Origin: Armillaria gallica
Taxonomy: Eukaryota; Basidiomycota; Agaricomycetes; Agaricales; Physalacriaceae
DNA length: 64,000 nucleotides
Direction of reading: 5' to 3'
Assembly (NCBI GenBank): GCA_037576215.1
Contig: JBANDB010000006.1
Coordinates: 3,844,001-3,908,000, forward strand
A model generated the notes under the pieces. The model was not told the DNA's origin. It was given only the letters and a program-made list of their open reading frames with translations, and did not search any database. Shown here piece by piece: positions 22,847 to 33,591 of the stretch. A program made the position numbers and the translations under genes. The stretch's first letter is position 1. Every line of letters starts with the position of its first letter.

Positions 22847-24391
22847 ATGACAACCACATACACTTACCCTCCAGAGACAGGCGAAGGCCCAAAATGAAAA
22901 CCACCAATCTTTTCCATGGAAGACATAGCAGCATCCGCATCCAAGGAAAATCCGGAACTTTTCGGATCGGCCTCCATTGGAGGACAACCATCCCGTAGGG
23001 AATCCTACAGCCACTCCAGTTTCACTGCTCGTCAATCTGACAACTACGGTTCTCCTAACCCTTTTGGTACTCTGCCACCCGACAACCTTCTACATCACCG
23101 AAGGACAGGCATATTTGATGGATACCGAGAAAATCCAGATCCATACACCCCAGCACCTCAACCCACCTCCAATGGAGAATAAATGGACGCCGTGGGATCC
23201 GATGATTCTGGAGGCAAAACCGATACCCCCACTCACCCTTCAAATTGACACAACCAGGGTGACGATGGATCTGACTCTCCAGGAAGCCTAAACAGACCCA
23301 GAGGCCCTGGCGGCCCCAATGGACCTGGAGGTCCAGGTGGTCCTGGCGGTCCCGGAGGTCCCAATAGACCAGGAGGACTGGGCGGACCCGACAACAATAC
23401 TCCCAATGAGCAAGAATTCTTATGAGAATTCATGAACCTGTTGCACAGGGTTTCCACTTTGCTAAACAATCCTCAACCCAACAACATCCAAACCAAGGTC
23501 AAAGAACTTGATACATTTGATAGCTCTGACCTGTGGAAACTCAAGGCTTTCATTGTCTCTCTTCAGTTGAACTTTAATGACAGACCCACTGCGTTTGCGG
23601 CGGATGCCAGTAAAGTCAACTACGCCATCTCCTTCCTTTCCGGCACTGCTCTTGACTGGTTTGAACCAGACATCCTCCGTCCCAATCTGCAGAACCCGCC
23701 GGCATGGCAATACTCTTACGCTGCCTTCCTTGACGAACTCCAAACAAATTTTGGCCCCTTCAATGCCATCGGAGACACCGAGGATGCCCTGGAACATCTC
23801 CAGATGTGCGATGGAGACCGAATCATGAAGTATATGGTTCAGTTCAACCAATACACATCCCAAGTTGGTTATGGCAACAACTCCCTCCACTATGCCTTCT
23901 ACTGCGGACTTTGTACCCGCATTAAGGATGATATGGCTCACCACAGGAAACCTAACAATCTCTGTGACATGCGTTTCCTAGCCCAAGAACTTGATGCACA
24001 CTATTGGACTCAGAGGACTGAGATATCCCATGAAAACTGGGAAAACAAGTCCTTCAGTTCATATTCCAACAACCCTAAATCCAAGGGTTCCAATTCCAAC
24101 TCCAGTTCTTCGACTTCCGGATCAGCTTCAAAGTCTTCCGATTCCAACTCCTCGGGATCCGCTTCCAACCCCAAGCCCTATGCTGATAAGCCAGGCAAAG
24201 ACAGCTGTCTTACTCAAGAAGAAAAGGACTGCTGCCAAAAGAACAACCTCTGTATGTTCTGTGGAAGCAAGCACAAGACTGAGGACTACAACAAATGCAA
24301 GGCCATGGCCTCCGCCAAGGGCCGTGCCGCAGAAGTTGAAGAACCTGCTCCTGCCTCTGAGGATCTGGCTCTGGCAGAGTTGGAAAACTAG
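22847..24391 (+). pseudogene. E1 gag
   Basis: One frame (start MTTTYTYPPETGEG at 22,847) reads through to 24,391 with in-frame stops at about 22,895 (TGA), 23,180 (TAA), 23,246 (TGA) and 23,423 (TGA). At the last two E3 has CAA where E1 has TGA. After a disordered N-terminus comes a collagen-like GGP-repeat tract (about 23,300-23,395). The retrotransposon Gag core follows (NNIQTKVKELDTFDSSDLWK, then FLSGTALDWFEPDI), then a Ser-rich linker. The terminal knuckle is CMFCGSKHKTEDY (24,250-24,290); its last Cys is Tyr here but Cys in E3. Confidence 0.88.
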
Positions 24392-24411
24392 AGGGCAGCC
24401 CTGTATCCTCT

Positions 24412-24870
24412 GTGCGAGATCAGGGTTGCATTGACTGTAATCGCACATCAGAGGTTGTCACCTTCAATGCCACCGCTCTTTCCAATCATTCACTCACTGT
24501 ACCACTCTCCTCTGAAGTCGGCTCCGGTATGGAGGCCGATGACACTCCAATCATTACTATCCTTCGTTTTCTTGCCTTGATTGACTCTGGTTCTAGCCAC
24601 TGTTTCATCGACTCCAAATACGTTGAGGATCACAACCTTCCTACCAAACCTATCCCTCCTGTTCAACTTCGGCACCTTGATGGCTCCGCCGGATCTCACA
24701 TTTCTCAATCCATTACCCTTCCAGTCCATTTCCCTTCCGGAGACATCATCTCTATCAACTTCTATGTCACTTGTCTAGATTCATCCTGTAACATTGTTCT
24801 GGGATACAACTGGCTCTCCCACTGCAATCTGTTGATTGACTGGGCAAAGCACAGTATTACTTTCCATTGA
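24412..24870 (+). pseudogene. E1 aspartic protease
   Basis: Retropepsin-like domain with the active-site DSG in [19 protein letters not shown] (about 24,580-24,635) and the C-terminal [20 protein letters not shown] strand. It is in a different frame from gag, which ends with TAG 20 bp upstream, so frameshifting or decay separates the two. The TGA at 24,868-24,870 stands where E3 has TCA. It is followed by continued homology (QLPGVSFPA), so it is a disruption and not the true end of the protein. Confidence 0.85.
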
Positions 24871-26680
24871 CAATTACCAGGTGTTTCTTTCCCTGCAAGC
24901 ACTTCCATGGCATCCGATGCAACTGCATCTAACCGTGTGGACATTCCTCGTCCAACCCTATTCCTAATTCCAACCTGGCTCCTAAGCCAACTCTGAGATC
25001 CCGATGGACCCCGCCGCCATACAAACCCATCTACTTCTACCCTACCATCCCTTCCTTTTCTGTGTTAGTTACCTCCAAGATATCTATCATCTCCATGGCT
25101 GCTTTTGTTCAAGCATGTGCTGAAGATGGAGCTCAACAATATACCCTCCAACCTTCTGCACCTAGCATTAGTGGTATGGCCAGCTCTGCGGCTCCGCCGG
25201 ATATGACAGATGTACCAGCAGAATATCACGACTTTGCTGATGTATTCAGTGACTCACTCTCTGAGAAACTCCCGGAACATAGACCGTACAACCTCAAGAT
25301 CAACATTGAGGAAGGATCATCTCCCCTGCTCGGGCCAATTTACTCCCTCTTGGAGTCTGAACTCAAAGCTTTACGTGAGTTTATTGACAATAATCTCCAT
25401 AGTGGATTCATCACACCCTCACGTTCTTTCCATGGAGCTCCAGTACTTTTTGTCAAGAAAAAGACTGGAGAACTCCGTCTTTGTGTCAATTTCCATGGCT
25501 TAAACAAGATATCCAAGAAAGACCGTTATCCCCTTCCACTCATTTCTGACCTCCTCAACTCCGCGCGCTCCACTTGCATCTATACCAAACTTGATCTTTG
25601 ACATGCTTATCATCTCGTACGCATAGCCAAAGGTGATGAATGGAAAACAGCCTTCCGGACCCATTACAGCTCTTTTGAATGGCATGTCATGCCTCTTGGA
25701 CTCACCAATGCTCCTGCGGCATTCCAACGCTTCGTGAACGACATTTTTGCTGACATGCTTGACGTTTCCATAGTCATGTACCTTGACAACATCCTCATCT
25801 ATTCCGACAACCCCGCAGAGCACCAGGAACACGTATGTGAGGTCCTACACAGATTGAGAGCAAATGGGCTCTACTGCAAAGGATCCAAATGTGAGTTTCA
25901 CTGGGACTCCGTGGAGTATCTAGGCTACATTCTCTCACCGGAGGGCCTCTGCATGTCCGAAGACAAGGTCAAGGCCATTTTAGATTGGCTGGTTCCATGG
26001 AAGGTTAAGGATATCCAATCCTTCCTTGGCTTCGCCAATTTCTACTGCCGTTTCATCCATGAATACAGCGACATTGTTATTCCTTTAACTTGCCTCACAC
26101 GCAAAGGAACTCCGTGGAAATTTGACGACAAGTGCATGGCCGCTTTCAATGAACTAAAGCAAGCCTTCACTCACGCTCCTATCCTTACCCATTGGGTCCC
26201 CAACCAGCAATTAGTCGTGGAGACCGACACCTCTGACTATGCCATTGCTGCTATCCTCTCAATCTACCTTGACGATGGCGAAATCCACCCCATCGCTTTC
26301 CTATCCCAGAGCCTACACAATGCCGAACTCAACTATGACACCCATGATAAAGAGCTTCTAGCTATCTTTGAAGCCTTTAAATACTGGCGCCATTACCTTG
26401 AGGGCTCTGCGGACCTGATTGATGTCATTACAGACCACAAGAATCTTGAATATTTTTCTACAACCAAGATTCTTACCTGGCAGCAAGTCCAGTGGTCTGA
26501 ATACCTATCCCAATTCAATCTAGTAATCTGCTTCTGACCAGGGAAACTCGGAGGAAAACCGGACACACTCACTAGACGATGGGACATCTATCCAAAAGAG
26601 GGGGATAGTCAATATGCAGCAGTCAATCCTCACAATTTCTGTCCTGTATTCACTCAAGAACAACTCTCCGTGCTAGTGCT
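24871..26680 (+). pseudogene. E1 reverse transcriptase and RNase H
   Basis: The connection segment is open from 25,062. RT motifs: VKKKTGELRLCVNFHGLNKI (25,452-25,510), KLDL with TGA at 25,599-25,601 where Arg is expected (KLDLRHAYHLVR), and GLTNAPAAFQRFVNDIF. The catalytic box is YLDN instead of YLDD (about 25,777-25,790), a GAC to AAC change, so the polymerase is dead. RNase H: VETDTSDYAIAAILS, then KELLAIFEAFKYWRHYLEG and TDHKNLEYFSTTK. TGA at 26,535-26,537 replaces another expected Arg (FRPGKLGGKPD). A 10-base deletion near 26,665 relative to E2 shifts the frame before the integrase. Confidence 0.9.
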
Positions 26681-28192
26681 ATAATGGATATTGACAAGCT
26701 CCATTTAGACATCAAGCAAGCACAATCATCCGACACCGTGGCCTCTGACAGTTTCTGTCATGCCCAATCCTCCACTCCCACTTCCCCCTCTCAGTGGTCC
26801 ATAGATGAATCAGACATTCTCCATCTTGATAATCGCATCTATGTCCTGGACTCCAAAGATCTCTGTCTCTGTGTCCTACAGAATAATCACGATCACATCT
26901 TGGCAGGTCATTTTGGCCAAAATCAGACCTTGGAATTAGTCTGATGGAACTATACCTGGCCACAGATGCGTGAATATGTTTGCCACTATGTCAAATCTTG
27001 TATGGTTTGCAGTCGCAACAAGACACCTAGACATTGCCCTTACGGTTTACTTAAACCCTTGCCGGTTCCGGAATGTCCATGGGATTCCATTTCAATGGAT
27101 TTCATCGAACAGTTACTGGACTCCAACAGATTCACCACTATCCTTGTAGTAATCGACCGTGCAAGCAAGCAAGCCATCTTTATCCCTACACATGATACCA
27201 TTAATTCTGAAGAACTCGCCCGGTTATTCGTCATTCACGTTTTCTCTAAACATGGCATCCCTAACCATATCACCTCTGACCGCGGCTCCGAATTTGTCTC
27301 CCAATTCACGTGCACCCTTGCTAAGGCCCTTGACATGGAACTTCACTTCACTTCTGGATATCACCTGGAGGCCAACGGACAAACAGAACATGCAAACCAA
27401 ACCTTGGAACAGTACATCCGCATTTATTGTTCTTATCAACAGGACAACTGGGATTTACTACTACCTATTGCAGAGTTTGCATACAACAATGCTCTGAACA
27501 CCTCCACCAGAATCTCGCCATTCTTTGCCAACAAGGGTTATCATCCTAATATCACTGTCCATCCTGAACGTGATATTGCCTCCACCCAGGCCTGCAACTT
27601 CATAGTCAACCTAGATGAACTACACCAATTCCTATGCAATGAAATCACTCAGGCACAGTCTCGCTACAAGATCCAAGCAGACAAGCACCGGAATCCGGCT
27701 CCTCCCTTCAAAGTAGGTGACAGGGTCTTCTTTAGCTCCAAGCATATCAAGACTACTGGTCCTACCGTGAAATTCGCAGAGAAATTCCTTGGCCCATTCA
27801 AAATCATAGCTCAACCAGGCTCCCATTCCTTCATGCTCAAACTCCTGTCAGACCTCCATGCCATTCACCCTGTCTTCCATGTATCACAACTGGAACCTGT
27901 AGAAGAAAACACTATTCCCAATCACACTCAACCTCCACCGCCTCCGGTGGAAGTTGATGGTGAAGAGCAGTACGAAATAGCTCAGATCCTAGACTCCAAG
28001 CTTGACCGCTGATTCCGGTGTCCCCTTCTCTACAGGATTCAATGGTTAGGCTATGAAGGAACCGACGAGGAATTTGCTTGGTTACTGGCCACTGAGTTCT
28101 CCATGGACAATTTCATCAAGGATTTCCACCATCGCTATCCAGACAAACCAGGACCATTATTCAAGGTCACCATCTGAAAATCCACCATTTAA
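26681..28192 (+). pseudogene. E1 integrase with chromodomain
   Basis: Zinc domain: HDHILAGHFGQNQTLELV, TGA at 26,942-26,944 (expected LELVRWNYTWP), then CHYVKSCMVCSRNK. The DDE core is intact: Asp in SMDFIEQL, Asp in TSDRGSEF, Glu in ANGQTEHANQTLE. Next are the SH3-like segment (FKVGDRVFFSSKHIKTTG) and the chromodomain (YEIAQILDSKLDR, TGA at 28,010-28,012, then YRIQWLGYEGTDEEFAWLL). A TGA at 28,175-28,177 aligns with an intact CGA codon in E3, whose frame ends four codons later at TAA; E1 also has that TAA at 28,190-28,192. Confidence 0.9.
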
Positions 28193-28480
28193 CCTCTCTC
28201 CCACCTGTAACATTATCGGCCTCTACCGGCTCTGGCCTCCCTTATTTCAAATAGAATCCACAAAAACTATTGCAAATTCATTTCCTAATTGGGACCAGAC
28301 TCCAGCAGAATCCGTACTCTGTATTTCATATTCATTTCTTACTCCCTATTGCAAATTCATACTTCTACTTACTTGTTCAATTTACAAGTCGACAAGAAAC
28401 AGGCCCCAATGCATTCAAAAAATACAAAATTCTTCTATATACATGTATAAAATCCCAGGAAGGAAGACATTCAGAGGTAC

Positions 28481-30274
28481 TCAGGCATTGGAGTCATCCA
28501 CAGCACCCATGGCCTCTGCCATATCCACCTCCTCTTCCCCTGCCAGTACCTTTACCTCACCTCCTGAAGACCTCAACCCTTCACCACTAGTCTCACTCTC
28601 ATCTTCTCTACTGGAGGCCGCCATGGGATCCGACTCCAAGATGAATAGGTTATCGAGGGCAGGAATGCCCAAGTCGTCCCCGTACGGTTTCCGCCCTTTC
28701 CAAACCTTACCATCCAAAATCTTCTTGTCCAGATCCGAATCCTTCACCATGAAGTCCTCACAATGTCTACACAAGTGCTCCTTCCAAAACTGCCATTTGG
28801 ACTGGCGGCCTCCCAACTTGTAGAACTCATTCCTTGTAGCTTGGAACAGTTCACATCGCACCTTCATGGTCTCAATCATTTCCAGGTCACCGGTGCCATA
28901 CCAGAACTGTCAATTGGCAATCTCGTATGGATCCTGGGGATCGACCTTCTCAGGCTCCAGCAGCCCCCCTTTCCTCAGCTGTGTGATGTCGTGATCCAAC
29001 CAGAATCCCATCACCCGCCGGAGTGCCTCGCTATTCACCCCCTCCAAATCGTGCAACTTGGCACATGATGCCTTCCACTCCTCAGTATCAGACTCTGAAA
29101 GAAGATCACTTGGCAACTCAATATCTTCTGTACGATAGTCATCGCAGAGGTCGCCAACACGGCTCTGGAGGGAAGCGACTTCTCCTGTTAAACTGTTGAC
29201 CTTCCCAGCCAGTACAGTTACAGTTGCCACCAAATTGTGAAGAACCTCCGAGACCTCATTGGAGCCGACGGCGAGCGAGGAAGTTGCTCCCTTGTGGAAA
29301 GAACGAGCAGATTTCTTGATCTTGCAATGAGAGCAAGTCCGCCCTTGGTTGGATTTTTCGGAGGCCAGTTTCACGAAACATCTGACACTGTCCAGACAAC
29401 ACCACATACAGCACTCTGAAACTGAAGTCAGTAACCAATAAGCCGCTGGAGGAAAACACCTACTAGTTCCCAAAAATTCATCTTCACCCTCTGCAGGGCC
29501 CATAACCTCCAACTTTACCCTCTTACTAGGGCCAGCCACCCCCTCCTCCCTGCTATCCACCACACTCACAGATGTCGTCAGCTGTTTCCTTTTCCTCACT
29601 TCCACAGTGGACACTGTGGAATCCGTCGCCTTCCGTTTTCCTTCATGCTTCTCCTTCAACTGTTGTAGTGCATGCACCTTTGACACCTCCGACAACTCCC
29701 CTTCACTGTCTCCATCAGTTCCCTTCTCCTCCCTCAACAACTCCACGGCATCCAGGAGCCTAACGGACTCCGCTGCCTTCTCCGCCTCCACCTTCTTTTG
29801 CTCCTTCCTCAGTTTCCTCGCAGCATCCTTTTTCTCCTTTTTCATCAAGTCATCCTTTCTCTTCTTCTCCACGGCCTCCTCAAGCTCCTTTTCCTTCAAA
29901 TCCACCAGCCTTTTCTTCTCCGCGGCATCCTCCTGCTCCTTCAACAAACGGAGCCATTCCTCCTCCTGTCACTTTTCCTCCGCTTTCCACTCCTCCTCCT
30001 TCCTCTTCTCCTCTGCCTTCCTTTTCTCCTCAGCCTTCTGTTTCAAGGCCTTGACCTTCGCAGCCCATGCCTCATGAGCCAACCTCAATTTGTCCTCCCG
30101 CTCCGCCACTATCTTTGCCTCCTTCCAAGCAGCATGTTTCGCCACAGCCTCCGCATAATTCTCCTCTGCGGTGGCCCGAGCCTCAATCTCCTCCATTGAA
30201 ATATCTTCAGGTGTCAGGGCTGACTCATACGGCTCGGGGGTGACAGAGAGATGGTATTCAATAGACTGCGACAT
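28481..30274 (-). pseudogene. E1 antisense accessory ORF, 597 codons
   Basis: A single minus-strand frame from ATG at 30,274 to TGA at 28,481, interrupted only by TGA at 29,969-29,971 (EEK*QEEEW) and 28,910-28,912 (IAN*QFWY). Both fit CGA to TGA. Residues 1-30 have IEYH and SVTP motifs also in E2. About residues 40-200 form a K/E/A-rich coiled coil, with a possible basic nuclear-type cluster near GPSKRVKLE. About 245-300 is a Cys module (C-x2-C-x6-C, then C-x2-C-x3-KK). The rest is helical, with FYKLGGRQSKWQFWKEHL and an acidic C-terminus. It lies between pol and the 3' LTR, convergent with pol. No known family recognised. Confidence 0.82.
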
Positions 30275-30420
30275 GGTAGACAGTGAGGAAAAGATAACTC
30301 CAAAAAGAAGGGAGATGGTAGTGGTATGAGGTTAAGTGACAAAATTCCCATGCTTGAAAATTCTGTCAGGCATACGGTATTGATTGGCCATCGGGATCAG
30401 CGCTCTTGAGGGCAAGAATG

Positions 30421-30434
30421 CTAAGGGGGGATAC
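30421..30434 (+). other. E1 polypurine tract
   Basis: ctaaggggggatac directly precedes the 3' LTR start TGTTATG. The same tract is present in reverse in E2 at 16,879-16,892 (gtatccccctctta). Confidence 0.75.
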
Positions 30435-30951
30435 TGTTATGTGCATGCCGCTGGACTCCACTTCACACCCATTCCAACTTCAATCCTAACACCAGCACCG
30501 GACTCCGCGGCCTCTGACTGCATACCATTACTATGCCCATTTGATATTTCATTTATCATTTCATTTCACTATTTCACATATTAATTCTAGAACCCGAATC
30601 CGGTAGCAAACAGACCTCTGCCGGAGTCCATCAGACTCTGACTCGGATTTATCTACTCATATATATACTGTAGAATTACTTGTAGATACTCAGTTCGAAT
30701 ATCAACTTGGTTTAGCCAAATATCTCTCTGACTCCAAGTCTAATCTATCACTCTCCAAGTCCATGGTCTCCGCTCCGTTGGACTACCTTTACTCTCTATC
30801 CAAACCTTCGCTCTCCGCGGACTCCGCTCTGCAATCCAATCTTAGGGCTTCGACTCAAGGGTGACGTTGCTAATAGCTTTGCCAAAGCCCACACACTCCA
30901 CGGACCTCCACTCGTGCGAGTTACCTTTGTCTATTTGGCACATCCCTAACA
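30435..30951 (+). repeat. E1 3' LTR, 517 bp
   Basis: Starts TGTTATGTGCATGCC and ends catccctaaca. Followed by CCTAC, the right copy of the target duplication. A TATA-like atatatatactg lies at about 30,660. Confidence 0.95.
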
Positions 30952-31673
30952 CCTACTTTGAAAGGAGGGGCCAGATTCCGGTGCTTGTCTGCTTGGATCT
31001 TGTAGCGAGACTGTGCCTGGGTGATTTCATCACATAGGAATTGGTGTAGTTCATTGAGGTTGACTACAAAGTTATAGGCCTAAGCAGAGGCAATATCATG
31101 TTCAGGATGGACAGTGATATTAGGGTGGTATTCTTTGTTGGTGAAGAATGGAGAGATTCCAGTGGAGGTGTTCAGAGCATTGTTGTATCCAAACTCTGCA
31201 ATGAGTTCCATGTCAAGGGCTTTAGCAAGGGCATGTGTGAATTGGGAGACAAATTTGGAGCTGTGGTCAGATGTGATGTGGTTAGGAATGCCATGCTTGG
31301 AGAAAACGTGAATGATGAATAACTGGGTGAGTTCTTCAGAATTAATGGTATCGTGTATAGGGATAAAGATGGCTTGCTTGCTTGCACAGTTGATTACTAC
31401 AAGAATAGCAGTGAATCCATTGGAGTTCAGTAACTGTTCAATGTAATCCATTGAAATGGAATCCCATGGATATTCCAGAACTGGCAAGGGTTTGGGTAAA
31501 CCATAAGGGTGATGTTTAGGTGTCTTGTTGTGACTGCAAACTGTACAGGATTTGACATAGTGGCAAACATATTCATGCATCTGTGGCCAGGTGTAGTTTC
31601 ATCAGACTAATTCCAAGGTCTGATTTTGACCAAAATGACCTGCCAAGATGTGGTCATGATTGTTCTATAGGAC
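30952..31673 (-). pseudogene. E2 integrase zinc domain and core
   Basis: Reads DHILAGHFGQNQTLELV*, then MHEYVCHYVKSCTVCSHNKTP, SMDYIEQLLNSNGF, ITSDHSSKFVSQF and the beginning of the SH3-like part. The second catalytic Asp is kept, but SDRGSEF has become SDHSSKF. Part of the core after MEL is deleted (the E1 segment with DGQTEHAN is missing). CpG sites are nearly all lost. The protein continues at 20,568. Confidence 0.85.
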
Positions 31674-31677
31674 ATGG

Positions 31678-33330
31678 TGATGGGCCTTAGACTTCTGTGG
31701 CAATGGCAACACCAACTCAGAATGAGATTGGTTAATTAATGTAGTGGCACAGCAATCAAGGCGATCATGTGTGTGAGTGGGTTCAGGGCACCTCCATGCA
31801 GTAAATCAATTCCTCTATATGCAAGTATACACTGCGACTTTAAGTCTGTGAAGTAGTACTGCTTGGTAGTTGAGTACTAGATGCTATGGCTTTAAGCCAG
31901 TAGGGTTCTCTCAAAAGGAGAGGGAATGGAAGCGGGTATGACATGAATACCATGAATCCATATGAGAAAATGTGAGATGAGACTAGAAAACATCACTCAA
32001 CGGTAATTGGAGTGGGGTGAACGATGGAAGATAGACTAAACGGTCAGCGATAGTCTAGGAGTGAGCAAGGCGATGAGAAAACGGAGTGGGGACTGCATGT
32101 GGTGAAATAAATGTGGAACGAGGTGCTGAGGGTTGGATAGCAAGAGAAAATGTGGAACTACGAAAACTGGCAATGATACTGGTCCTATACAATGCGATGG
32201 TGCTGTGTTGATGTCAAAACTGGTCTGGTGCTGAAACGATCCTATCCTATGTCAAACTAACCTTCAAGTCCACTTGAGGGACTGATACTATATGAAAACT
32301 GGCTGAAACTGATCCTAAGTCTGCTCTGAGACTACCCAAGTGGGCGACAATAATGATGGTGAAAGAGAAACTATAAAAACTCCAATGGTGTGAAAGTGAA
32401 ATGATGATGGCCTATAAAAGATAAAGTGGGTGAGATATGGCACTGCGATCACATATTGGTGTGTGCACCAATAGTGTTAAGAGCAAAGAGTGTGTAGCAA
32501 AGGACTCTTCATGGTTAAAAACCGTGGAATAACTCTGGTGAGCTCAAGAGTCGACATGCAATTGAGAATATGCTGGAGTAAACGGCATATTGCCATAGAA
32601 CGGTGAATAGACATGGTTTACTGGTGATAGGCTAGAGCATGATGATAATTGATGTAGTCTAGTGTCAACTAGAGATGAACTGCTCATGAACTACATTTTC
32701 TAGCTAGTTTTTATACTACAAGTACAAATTTATAAATAGAGTAAATATGCAAGACTTAGTAAGGCTGTAAGGCCTTGGCTTTGTAAAAATTGTAGGAAAC
32801 ATATGGCCTTTGGTCTTCTAAAGTAACAGCAACTCATCGACATTGCTGTGTATGGATGCGAACCATGTGGGGTCATTGAGCAATACACGGATCGTTAGGT
32901 GCTGTTCAGCTGCGGATTACTTGAGTGATAGTCATCGTACTGAGGAGTACGCATGGGGTAACATTTTCTTGAGGCCTTGGCAAAGTAACAGCCTTAGTAA
33001 ACACGGTCTGTAGTTGCTGTAGCTGCAATTGTCATAGCTGGGAGGGTACTCATGTCAATCATGTCAACTGGGTGCTTCTGAGTGATGCGTCAATTCCGTA
33101 TTGGGATGATTGTCAATCAAAGGTGCTTTGCCATGATGAAGTACAGCAATTATGATGTGTGGCAAGATGGGATGGATAACAAAGCGTGTGAGGAGTGGTT
33201 GCCATAGGATGAAAGTCATATCAGAGTGTGTGCAATCATTGGTTTGCTGAAAGGCCATTGAAGAGACAGTAGCATTAATTAGCAGGGAGAATCTGCAAAT
33301 TCTGAGTGTACAGAGCCTGGAGGCTCATCA
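31678..33330. mobile_element. 1.65-kb insertion in E2, solo-LTR-like
   Basis: E1 is continuous at the homologous place (ctctgtgtcctacag, about 26,870). The insertion has ends TGATGGGCCT...AGGCTCATCA, a 10-bp imperfect terminal inverted repeat with TG...CA tips. Flanks are ATGG and ACAG, which would be a 4-bp duplication with two transitions. No coding sequence is seen. A TATA-like sequence (ctataaaagataa) occurs at about 32,412. Solo LTR is the best reading, but boundaries may be off by a few bases. Confidence 0.55.
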
Positions 33331-33334
33331 ACAG

Positions 33335-33582
33335 AGATGGAGATCCTTGGAGCCCAGGACATATATGCAATTATCAAGATGAAGAATGCCTGATTCATCT
33401 ATGGATCACTGAGAGAGAGAAGTGGGAGTGGAGGATTTGGCCTGCTGGAAGCCTTTGGCAGCTGCAGAGTCAGATGGTTGTGCTTGCTTGATGTCTAAAT
33501 GGAGCTTGTCAATATCCATTATAGCACTAGCACAGAGGGAGGTGGAGAATTGCTCTTGAGTGAATACAGGATGGAAATTGTG
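33335..33582 (-). pseudogene. E2 RNase H-integrase linker
   Basis: Reads HNFHPVFTQEQFSTSL, ASAIMDIDKLHLDIKQAQ and the following linker in register with E1 26,630-26,870. It keeps about ten bases that E1 has lost (cacctccctc), showing that the E1 frameshift is private to E1. Confidence 0.8.
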
Positions 33583-33591
33583 AGGATTGAT

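Larger units (their letters stand above)
20569..30951 (+). mobile_element. E1: nearly complete Ty3/gypsy chromovirus with an antisense accessory ORF
   Basis: Bounded by two related 517-bp LTRs and a perfect 5-bp target duplication CCTAC (20,564-20,568 and 30,952-30,956). The 5' LTR contains element X. Internal order: leader, gag, protease, RT, RNase H, integrase, chromodomain, antisense ORF (minus strand), polypurine tract, LTR. The LTRs differ at about 18 of 517 positions by my count, all transitions. Gag-pol is broken by stops, several at Arg positions (CGA to TGA), so the copy is probably inactive. Confidence 0.95.

Noticed and set aside
29572..30199. Plus-strand Ser/Phe-rich frames opposite the E1 antisense ORF
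   Set aside because: Low-complexity mirror of the K/E-rich coiled coil on the minus strand.
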